Part shown: in pieces, positions 1-4,836 of the stretch
Layout of the letters: the number at the start of each line of letters is the position of its first letter
Numbering within the stretch: position 1 is the first letter of the stretch
From: RGIG2041 sp045537695
GTDB taxonomy: Bacteria; Bacillota; Clostridia; UBA1381; UMGS1253
Length of the DNA stretch: 12,459 nucleotides
Direction: 5' to 3'
Assembly (NCBI GenBank): GCA_045537695.1
Contig: JAZSQB010000040.1
Coordinates: 1-12,459 of the forward strand
Made by a program: the position numbers and the translations under genes
The notes under the pieces: generated by a model
Told to the model about the DNA's origin: nothing
The model's input: the letters and a program-made list of their open reading frames with translations, nothing else
Databases searched by the model: none

Positions 1-8
1 GTAACGAG

Positions 9-24
9 ATTTATATCATATCGA
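9..24 (+). repeat. 16-bp direct repeat, copy 1
   Basis: ATTTATATCATATCGA is found here and again, identical, at 255-270. The 246-base spacing brackets the hairpin cluster. The second copy overlaps one arm of the 13-bp inverted repeat, so this copy could also pair with the arm at 166-174, giving alternative folds. Confidence 0.75.
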
Positions 25-54
25 GTTTTGTAGGAAAGGGGCTTGCTTCTTCCG

Positions 55-66
55 TAAAACATATGG
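55..66 (+). repeat. 12-bp direct repeat, left copy
   Basis: TAAAACATATGG occurs here and again at 1371-1382, just at the rmuC ribosome binding site. The two copies bracket most of the AT-rich island. They could be a target-site duplication or a recombination footprint. A chance match of 12 bases in AT-rich DNA over this distance is not negligible. Confidence 0.45.
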
Positions 67-144
67 ATTTTAAGAAAGTAAAAATATCGAGCAAACTTTA
101 GTTTGTATATCGACAATTTTTGAGCTTGACTTGACATAATCATA

Positions 145-163
145 TGCGGTGCACAGCACCGCA
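145..163 (+). repeat. 8-bp hairpin with ACA loop
   Basis: TGCGGTGC (145-152) pairs perfectly with GCACCGCA (156-163) across a 3-base ACA loop. It is the most GC-rich hairpin in the leader. No T-tract follows, so it is not a typical intrinsic terminator. Confidence 0.7.
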
Positions 164-165
164 GC

Positions 166-263
166 GATATAAATTCCTGATGGAACTTGCGATATATACT
201 TCGTATGCGATATATCTTCGATGCGATATGTCCCTTCGGGACGAGATAAAAGGAATTTATATC
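166..263 (+). repeat. 13-bp inverted repeat enclosing three TTC-triloop hairpins
   Basis: GATATAAATTCCT (166-178) and AGGAATTTATATC (251-263) are exact reverse complements. Between them lie three successive hairpins with the same TTC triloop: ATAC/GTAT (196-206), ATC/GAT (214-222) and GTCCC/GGGAC (230-242). Each is preceded by GCGATAT. Stem bases vary while pairing and loop are kept, which resembles selection on structure or relatedness by duplication. Confidence 0.7.
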
Positions 264-270
264 ATATCGA
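255..270 (+). repeat. 16-bp direct repeat, copy 2
   Basis: This is identical to 9-24. It overlaps the right arm of the 13-bp inverted repeat. Confidence 0.75.
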
Positions 271-362
271 AACGGAATGAAATGAAGTTATATCGCATTT
301 GAACGGAGCGAAAATATATCGCACGAGCATGAGCGAGTATATCGCAGAAAGAAGAATAAATT

Positions 363-719
363 ATGAATGATAAAACAATAAAAGAATTAGCAGTAGAACT
401 AACTGTTGAGATAACTGCGATATGTGATAATATAAAAGGGCGAGCAGTATTTGTTAATCAGTTATTGCGTTCATGTTCTTCAATAGGTGCAAATTCGCAC
501 GAGGCAAAATATGCACAGAGCAAAGCAGATTTTATTCACAAATTAGAAATAGCATTGAAGGAATGTTATGAAACCGAATACTGGTTAGAAATTCTTTATA
601 AGGTTAATTCATTACAAGAAAATGTATATAATGAATTAAATAATAAAAGCGGAACCTTGAGAAGAAAACTTATTGCATCAATTACAACAGCTAAGAAAAA
701 TCAAAGTAAAAGTGATTAA
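363..719 (+). CDS. Four-helix-bundle protein (23S rRNA IVS / Avd-like family)
   Basis: This 118-residue, almost wholly helical protein has the family signature around residues 41-77: SIGANSHEA, then a DFIHKLEIALKE stretch and ETEYWL. Full-length members are about 115-130 residues, so it appears complete. Relatives are encoded inside intervening sequences of 23S rRNA in some bacteria, and the Avd accessory protein of diversity-generating retroelements shares the fold and forms a basic pentamer thought to bind RNA. The C-terminal tail (RRKLIASITTAKKNQSK) is basic, consistent with nucleic-acid contact. The ribosome binding site is weak (AGAAAGAAG at 347-355), directly after the last TATATCGC unit. 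The stop abuts the next ATG. No reverse transcriptase or variable repeat is visible, so a DGR role is not supported. Family assignment is firm; function is unknown. Confidence 0.85.
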   Translation: MNDKTIKELAVELTVEITAICDNIKGRAVFVNQLLRSCSSIGANSHEAKYAQSKADFIHKLEIALKECYETEYWLEILYKVNSLQENVYNELNNKSGTLRRKLIASITTAKKNQSKSD

Positions 720-1106
720 ATGAAAAAGAAAATCTTTATTACGTTTTTGATAATTGTCGTAGGGATTGGACTATTGTATTCGGCATTTAATGGATTAAGA
801 TGGTTTGTATTGAGCGAACCTGATATAATTCAAGAAGTTGTTTCTCCTGATGGAGAATATGTTGCTTATGTTTTTGAAAGTAATGGTGGGGCAACTTCCT
901 GGTTTGTATATAGATTGTCTATTTTGAAAAATGGAAAGCAACCAAAACGAGGCGATACAGGAAATACATATATTAATGATTATGAATTTGATGTCGAATG
1001 GAAAGATAACGATACTTTGATGGTCAATAATACAACAACAATTAATTTTAAGCAAGAAACAAAAGTTCATGGTGTCGAAGTAATATATGAATATTATGGT
1101 GATTAA
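720..1106 (+). CDS. Membrane-anchored DUF5412-like protein
   Basis: This 128-residue protein has an N-terminal KKK followed by one hydrophobic segment (about 5-24). That is a signal anchor, or an uncleaved signal peptide, placing the rest outside the membrane. The exported part carries SPDGEYVAYVF and a GGATSWFVY stretch, then VEWKDNDTLMVNN near the end. This pattern resembles small DUF5412-type Firmicute proteins with an SPDGKY...GGAT...W-DN-TL layout; that match is from memory and moderate. No ribosome binding site is seen. The ATG follows the preceding TAA with no gap (TAAATG), so translation is probably coupled to the four-helix-bundle gene. Base composition is AT-rich like that gene and unlike rmuC. 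Function is unknown; it may be cargo of the island or an older neighbour. Confidence 0.65.
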   Translation: MKKKIFITFLIIVVGIGLLYSAFNGLRWFVLSEPDIIQEVVSPDGEYVAYVFESNGGATSWFVYRLSILKNGKQPKRGDTGNTYINDYEFDVEWKDNDTLMVNNTTTINFKQETKVHGVEVIYEYYGD

Positions 1107-1140
1107 ACAAGTGGCATCTAAAATGTACACTGATGCTATA

Positions 1141-1163
1141 ATGAATTCACAAAGTGAATTCAT
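1141..1163 (+). repeat. 10-bp perfect hairpin
   Basis: ATGAATTCAC (1141-1150) pairs with GTGAATTCAT (1154-1163) around an AAA loop. GCT (1135-1137) and AGC (1164-1166) could extend it past a bulge. It lies 35 bases after the DUF5412-like gene. There is no T-tract, so it is more likely a repeat palindrome or an mRNA 3' stabiliser than a terminator. Confidence 0.7.
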
Positions 1164-1226
1164 AGCTAAATATGCTAGAACACGCTAAATTACTTCGTAG
1201 TTGAATTGATCTTGCGGTCAGCTATT

Positions 1227-1373
1227 ATGTTAGCTTATACATTTACGCAAAAACGAAAATGCGGAAAAGTTTTGAAAATGGAAAAGCGACCCTGCTCTGT
1301 ATGTGGACAGAATGTAGGGAATACTTAAACCGATGCAGCAAGGTGTCGGTTTTGTGATTGTCATTTAGTATAA
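1227..1373 (+). pseudogene. Possible zinc-ribbon remnant with in-frame stop
   Basis: In one frame an ATG at 1227 (or 1278) leads to PCSVCGQNVGNT, then TAA at 1326-1328. The same frame then continues with TDAARCRFCDCH to a second TAA at 1371-1373. The two halves carry CxxC and CxxCxC-H, as expected for one zinc ribbon split by a stop codon. No clear ribosome binding site is seen and the peptide is very short, so this may be chance. The second half overlaps a possible hairpin. Confidence 0.25.
1327..1353 (+). terminator. Weak terminator-like hairpin
   Basis: AAACCGA (1327-1333) pairs with TCGGTTT (1346-1352) over a 12-base loop, ending in a run of four T (1350-1353). The stem is short and AT-rich at the base and the T-run is short, so termination is uncertain. 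It would separate the island from rmuC. Confidence 0.3.
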
Positions 1374-1382
1374 AACATATGG
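1371..1382 (+). repeat. 12-bp direct repeat, right copy
   Basis: TAAAACATATGG is identical to 55-66. Its last two bases are the first of GGGGTGAT, the ribosome binding site of rmuC, so the island would end exactly at the native upstream edge of that gene. Confidence 0.45.
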
Positions 1383-1391
1383 GGTGATATT

Positions 1392-2669
1392 ATGCAAACA
1401 GTTTGGAATTTTGAACCATTGATGCCCTTGCTTTGGGGCATGCTTTTGCTATTGGGCATTGCGAATCTGCTTTTGCTTTTGAAATACAGAAGCGCGCAGG
1501 GGGACTTGGGAAAGCTCAAAGAGGATATTATCAAAGATTTGCGCGATGCGCGTATGGAAAACGCGCAATATGCAAAGGATAATATGGAAATGATGAGCTC
1601 TTCTGTCAATACGGCGCTTAAGCAGTCATCGGACGCGCAGGACAAGCGTCTTTCCGAGCTTTCGGAGCGTTTCCGTACGATGAGCATGGAAAATGAGCAG
1701 AAGCTCGAAAACATTCGTCAGTCGATGGAAGTGCGCTTAAAGTCTATGCAAGAAAACAATGAAAAACAGCTCGAAACCATTCGCGGTACTGTGGATGAAA
1801 AGCTGCAGAAAACCTTAAATGAGCGCATCGGCGAATCGTTTAAGGTGGTCAGCGAGCGACTTGAGCAGGTGTATAAGGGTCTTGGCGAAATGCAGACGCT
1901 TGCCACCGGCGTTGGCGACTTAAAGAAGGTGCTTTCCAATGTAAAAACGCGCGGTATCTTAGGTGAGCTGCAACTTGGTGCAATTTTAGAGCAAATTTTG
2001 TCCCCAGAGCAGTATGAGATGAACATTGCTACCAAGCCAGGCAGCCGCGATGTGGTGGAATTTGCCATTAAGCTGCCGGGTACGGATGACGGCTATGTGT
2101 ATCTGCCGATAGACTCGAAATTCCCGGCAGATGTGTATTCCAACCTGATGGATGCCTACGAGAGCGGCGATGCCGATGCGGTGAGCGCGGCGCTGACGAT
2201 GCTTGATCGCAATATCAAAAATTCCGCAAAAACCATTCGCGACAAATACGTATCTCCGCCGCAGACAACGGATTTTGCCATTATGTTTTTGCCGGTGGAG
2301 GGCTTGTATGCCGAGGTGGTGAAGCGCGGACTTTTAGAAGTGTTGCAGCGTGACTATAAAATCACGGTCGCGGGACCGACCACGATGGCGGCAATGCTCA
2401 ACAGCTTGCAGATGGGCTTTCGGACGCTTGCGATTCAGAAGCATTCGAGCGAGGTTTGGGATGTGCTCGGTGCGGTAAAGACCGAATTTGAAAAATTCGG
2501 CGGCGTTTTAGAAGCAACACAGACGCGACTCGACCAGGCAAACCAAGAGCTTGAAAAACTTGTCGGCACGCGTACGCGCCAGATTCAGCGTGCGCTTAAA
2601 AACGTAACACAGCTGCCGGCGGCGGACAGTGAACGTCTTATTAATGAGACAAATGACACAGAAATGTAA
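1392..2669 (+). CDS. rmuC: RmuC family DNA recombination protein
   Basis: This 425-residue protein has the standard RmuC layout. One N-terminal membrane segment (about 11-30) is followed by a long charged coiled coil (about 36-165) and then the RmuC nuclease-like domain (about 170-400). Family stretches visible are GILGELQLGAILEQIL, VYLPIDSKFPADVY, DFAIMFLPVEGLYAEV and GPTTMAAMLNSLQMGF. In E. coli, RmuC limits recombination at inverted repeats, and the fold resembles restriction endonucleases; that role is known from the family, not from this sequence. The start at 1392 follows GGGGTGAT (1381-1388) closely. The gene seems to stand alone: AT-rich hairpin DNA precedes it and a promoter for the next cluster follows. 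Its position beside a palindrome-rich island is notable but may be chance. Confidence 0.9.
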   Translation: MQTVWNFEPLMPLLWGMLLLLGIANLLLLLKYRSAQGDLGKLKEDIIKDLRDARMENAQYAKDNMEMMSSSVNTALKQSSDAQDKRLSELSERFRTMSMENEQKLENIRQSMEVRLKSMQENNEKQLETIRGTVDEKLQKTLNERIGESFKVVSERLEQVYKGLGEMQTLATGVGDLKKVLSNVKTRGILGELQLGAILEQILSPEQYEMNIATKPGSRDVVEFAIKLPGTDDGYVYLPIDSKFPADVYSNLMDAYESGDADAVSAALTMLDRNIKNSAKTIRDKYVSPPQTTDFAIMFLPVEGLYAEVVKRGLLEVLQRDYKITVAGPTTMAAMLNSLQMGFRTLAIQKHSSEVWDVLGAVKTEFEKFGGVLEATQTRLDQANQELEKLVGTRTRQIQRALKNVTQLPAADSERLINETNDTEM

Positions 2670-2677
2670 AAAAACAG

Positions 2678-2706
2678 TAGACGAACTGGAAATTTTATGG
2701 TACAAT
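2678..2706 (+). promoter_or_regulatory. Candidate SigA-type promoter for the Asp23-like/fakA/recG cluster
   Basis: TAGACG (2678-2683) and TACAAT (2701-2706) are separated by 17 bases. They match four of six and five of six consensus bases. The position between the rmuC stop and the Asp23-like gene fits. The predicted leader is about 55 bases. Confidence 0.5.
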
Positions 2707-2733
2707 ATATAGGTATTGTATATGCATATAGTG

Positions 2734-2763
2734 TTTTTAGACGGGTTTTCGTCAAAAAGGAGG
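2734..2763 (+). promoter_or_regulatory. Leader hairpin next to a strong ribosome binding site
   Basis: TTTTT-A-GACG (2734-2743) can pair with CGTC-AAAAA (2750-2758) around GGTTTT. The 3' arm runs into the ribosome binding site AAAGGAGG (2756-2763). Folding could partly hide the site. The stem has only four strong pairs plus A-T pairs, so an effect is speculative. Confidence 0.25.
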
Positions 2764-2770
2764 CATATTT

Positions 2771-3130
2771 ATGGCATTGAAAACAGAAAATGAAAATGGT
2801 GCTATCATTATTCAGAATGATGTTCTTGCAAAGATTGCAGGTATCGCGGCAACGCATTGCTACGGCGTTGTCGGTATGGTAACGCGCAAAAAAAGTACCG
2901 GACTTGTAAACCTTTTGTTCGGGGATTCTATGGCGAAGGGCGTCGTTGTGACCACCACAGAGGATGCCAAACTTGCAATTGATTTGCACATTATGGTAGA
3001 ATACGGCGTAAACATCGCCGCAATTTGCGAATCTATTATTAAAGATGTTAAGTATAATGTTGAAACAATGACCGGCTTTAAAGTAGGTAAGGTCAATGTA
3101 AATGTGGAAAGCGCAAGAGTAACCGAGTAA
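2771..3130 (+). CDS. yloU: Asp23/Gls24 family protein
   Basis: This 119-residue protein carries the Asp23/Gls24 fold: an N-terminal GAIIIQNDVLAKIAGIAA segment, a central beta region (KGVVVTT...LAIDLHIMVEYG) and a closing helix and strand (VETMTGFKVGKVNVNVE). Family members are cytoplasmic or membrane-associated and linked to cell-envelope stress in Gram-positive bacteria; the exact role of this short type is unknown. It sits just upstream of fakA and recG, the same order as yloU, yloV and recG in Bacillus subtilis, which supports the assignment. It has a strong ribosome binding site, AAAGGAGG (2756-2763), 7 bases before the ATG. No signal peptide or membrane segment is seen. Confidence 0.85.
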   Translation: MALKTENENGAIIIQNDVLAKIAGIAATHCYGVVGMVTRKKSTGLVNLLFGDSMAKGVVVTTTEDAKLAIDLHIMVEYGVNIAAICESIIKDVKYNVETMTGFKVGKVNVNVESARVTE

Positions 3131-3157
3131 TTTTGCGCTTTTGCTTGAATTTGTATT

Positions 3158-4831
3158 ATGGGGGCGATTCCTATCATTACGACAGTAGACGGCATACAGC
3201 TTGCCAATATGATTCACTCCGCGTCGAATCATTTAAATAATAATAAAGTAGAAGTAGATACATTAAATGTATTTCCGGTGCCGGATGGCGACACCGGTAC
3301 AAATATGTCTTTAACTTTCACTGCAGCCGCAGATGAAATTAAAAAATATGTCACTGCATCCATTGAAGAGGTGGGCAAGGCGCTGGCAAGCGCATCACTA
3401 CGCGGTGCGCGCGGTAACTCCGGCGTTATTTTGTCCCAGCTTTGCCGCGGCGTATCCAAATCGGTTGCCGGTAAGCAAACGGTAGATGCTGCGGGCTTTG
3501 CTGCAGCGATGCAAAGCGGCGTGGAGACGGCGTATAAAGCAGTTATGCGACCGACCGAGGGTACGATTTTGACGGTTGCCCGTATGACGGCGGCAGCAGC
3601 TGTGGAAGCGGCAAAGAGCGAGACGGATATTGAGAAGGTATTTGAAATTGCGCTTGCAGCAGGTCGTGAGGCACTTGCTAATACACCGAATCAGCTTCCG
3701 GTACTGAAAGAAGCCGGCGTTGTGGATGCCGGTGGTGCTGGTCTGATTTGTTTGCTTGAAGGTGCCTATACCGCGCTGACAACCGGTACGATTGTAGAAC
3801 GCAAAGAGGCAGCACCGGCAGCATCTGCTCCGACGGCAGATATGGCGCAGACATCCATCCGTCCGGAGGATATTAAATTCGGTTACTGCACAGAGTTTAT
3901 TATTGATAAAAAAGCACCGGACGTAAATGTGGCGTTATTCAGCGAAACCATCGACCCGAAGGGCGATTGTAAGCTGGTCATTGACGATGACGATATCGTA
4001 AAGGTGCATATTCATACAAACCATCCGGGTTTTGTGCTCGAAGAAGCATTGAAGCTTGGTAGCCTGAGCAAGATTAAAATTGACAATATGCGCGAGCAGC
4101 ATTCCAGTATTTTGGAATCGGAAGCGGCAGCGCCGGCAACCAAGCCGGAAGTGAAGAAGGAAGACAAGCCGCATAAGCCGTACGGCTTTGTAGCGGTCGC
4201 TGCAGGCGCAGGTCTTGCAGACATCTTCCGCGATTACGGCGCCGATGAAATTATCGAAGGCGGGCAGACGATGAATCCAAGCACCAACGATATTTTGACG
4301 GCGGTGGAAAAAATTAATGCGGATTGCATCTACGTATTGCCGAACAACAAAAATATTATTCTTGCAGCAGAGCAGGCGGCAGAGCTGAGCGAAACCAAGC
4401 TTGTCGTATTGCCGACCAAGACTGTGCCGCAAGGGTATGCTGTGATGATGGCATTTTTGCCGCATCTGGATGAGGAAACCAATACAGCGGCGATGAAGGA
4501 AGCCATCGGCACCGTGAAAACAGCACAGGTGACCTATGCTGTGCGTGATACAAGCGTAAACGGTAAGGAAATTGCTGAAGGCGATATTATCGGTATCTGC
4601 GAAGGCGAAATCAGCACAGTTGGCGAAAAGCCGTCCAAGGTATGCCGTGAGTTAATCAAGGGTATGATAGATGAGGACAGCAGTGTTATTTCTATCTACT
4701 ACGGCAGCGACGTGACGGATGAGGAGGCTGAAAAGCTGGCAGAAAAGTTGGAAGAAAAGTATCCGGATTTAGACGTGATGATGCAGAGCGGACAGCAGCC
4801 GCTGTATTACTATATCATTTCCGTGGAGTGA
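3158..4831 (+). CDS. fakA: Fatty acid kinase catalytic subunit FakA (DhaL/DAK2 domain)
   Basis: This 557-residue protein matches FakA/YloV length (about 550). The N-terminal DAK2 kinase domain (about 11-210) shows NVFPVPDGDTGTNM, where D43 and D45 are the expected metal and nucleotide ligands, then LRGARGNSGVILSQL (81-95) and AGVVDAGGAGL. An Ala-rich linker (about 218-232) leads to a middle domain with YCTEFII. A second linker rich in Ala, Pro and Lys precedes a DegV-like C-terminal domain. FakA phosphorylates fatty acids held by FakB, feeding exogenous acyl chains into phospholipid synthesis; no fakB is in this window. The ATG lacks any purine-rich site upstream. A GGGGG run lies just inside the frame (3160-3164), so the true start could be a rare codon slightly downstream. 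The stop overlaps the GTG at 4828-4830. Confidence 0.9.
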   Translation: MGAIPIITTVDGIQLANMIHSASNHLNNNKVEVDTLNVFPVPDGDTGTNMSLTFTAAADEIKKYVTASIEEVGKALASASLRGARGNSGVILSQLCRGVSKSVAGKQTVDAAGFAAAMQSGVETAYKAVMRPTEGTILTVARMTAAAAVEAAKSETDIEKVFEIALAAGREALANTPNQLPVLKEAGVVDAGGAGLICLLEGAYTALTTGTIVERKEAAPAASAPTADMAQTSIRPEDIKFGYCTEFIIDKKAPDVNVALFSETIDPKGDCKLVIDDDDIVKVHIHTNHPGFVLEEALKLGSLSKIKIDNMREQHSSILESEAAAPATKPEVKKEDKPHKPYGFVAVAAGAGLADIFRDYGADEIIEGGQTMNPSTNDILTAVEKINADCIYVLPNNKNIILAAEQAAELSETKLVVLPTKTVPQGYAVMMAFLPHLDEETNTAAMKEAIGTVKTAQVTYAVRDTSVNGKEIAEGDIIGICEGEISTVGEKPSKVCRELIKGMIDEDSSVISIYYGSDVTDEEAEKLAEKLEEKYPDLDVMMQSGQQPLYYYIISVE

Positions 4832-4836
4832 TAGAT

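Larger units (their letters stand above)
164..345 (+). repeat. Mirrored GCGATATA / TATATCGC array
   Basis: GCGATATA occurs at 164-171, 189-196 and 207-214, and GCGATAT at 223-229. The reverse complement TATATCGC occurs at 289-296, 315-322 and 338-345. The first set faces right and the second left, so the block can fold into a long multi-branched stem. Unit spacing is irregular (25, 18, 16, then 26, 23). The interior of each unit differs, so this is not a CRISPR or simple tandem array. Confidence 0.7.
1..362 (+). other. Palindrome-rich non-coding leader, putative structured RNA
   Basis: No credible ORF lies here. The stretch is AT-rich and dominated by short palindromes and by GCGATATA units and their complement TATATCGC. 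Visible elements are: a hairpin CAAAC-TTTA-GTTTG (92-105) flanked by ATATCGA on both sides; an 8-bp hairpin (145-163); a 13-bp inverted repeat (166-178 with 251-263) enclosing three TTC-triloop hairpins; and three TATATCGC units (289-345) ending 18 bases before the next start codon. The density of pairing suggests a folded RNA or a mosaic of small mobile palindromes. It leads directly into a four-helix-bundle gene whose family is known from intervening sequences inside 23S rRNA. No rRNA sequence is recognisable around it, so this is not an rRNA intervening sequence in place. That it acts as an RNA is inference. Confidence 0.5.
55..1382 (+). mobile_element. Putative small mobile island with four-helix-bundle protein
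   Basis: This segment is visibly more AT-rich than the housekeeping genes to its right. It carries the palindrome array, the IVS/Avd-like four-helix-bundle gene, a DUF5412-like membrane protein and further hairpins. It is bracketed by identical 12-base direct repeats (55-66, 1371-1382). No transposase, integrase or reverse transcriptase is present in the window, so any movement would depend on an RNA mechanism or on outside enzymes. The boundaries are inference: the left end may lie outside the window, since the 16-bp repeat at 9-24 belongs to the same sequence family. An alternative is an old accumulation of unrelated insertions upstream of rmuC. Confidence 0.3.
1107..1391 (+). other. Intergenic region with hairpins upstream of rmuC
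   Basis: This stretch has no convincing intact gene. It contains a perfect 10-bp hairpin (1141-1163), a TTC-triloop hairpin AATTAC-TTC-GTAGTT including one G-U pair (1188-1202) matching the triloop type in the leader, a possible broken zinc-ribbon reading frame (1227-1373), a 7-bp stem with a short T-run (1327-1353) and the right copy of the 12-bp direct repeat. The hairpins suggest the structured element extends across both sides of the two genes. Confidence 0.55.

Noticed and set aside
131..159. Promoter from the perfect TTGACA at 131-136
   Set aside because: No -10-like hexamer lies 16-18 bases downstream; that interval falls in the GC-rich hairpin.
164..345. CRISPR-like or tandem repeat array
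   Set aside because: Units are 7-8 bases, inverted halfway, irregularly spaced and separated by pairing sequence. No cas gene is near.
1..362. Intervening sequence inside a 23S rRNA gene
   Set aside because: No rRNA sequence is recognisable on either side; protein-coding genes follow.
363..719. Accessory protein of a diversity-generating retroelement
   Set aside because: No reverse transcriptase, template repeat or variable repeat is present in the window.
795..1163. Minus-strand frame of 122 codons opposite the DUF5412-like gene
   Set aside because: Low-complexity Ile/Phe/Cys-rich translation of AT-rich DNA, with the + strand frame showing a clear signal anchor and family pattern.
2585..3232. 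Minus-strand frame of 215 codons
   Set aside because: It covers the Asp23-like gene in antisense, runs across a promoter and ribosome binding site, and has no recognisable domain.
3935..4465. Minus-strand frame of 176 codons inside fakA
   Set aside because: Shadow of a well-conserved gene; His/Arg/Cys-rich composition typical of antisense translation.
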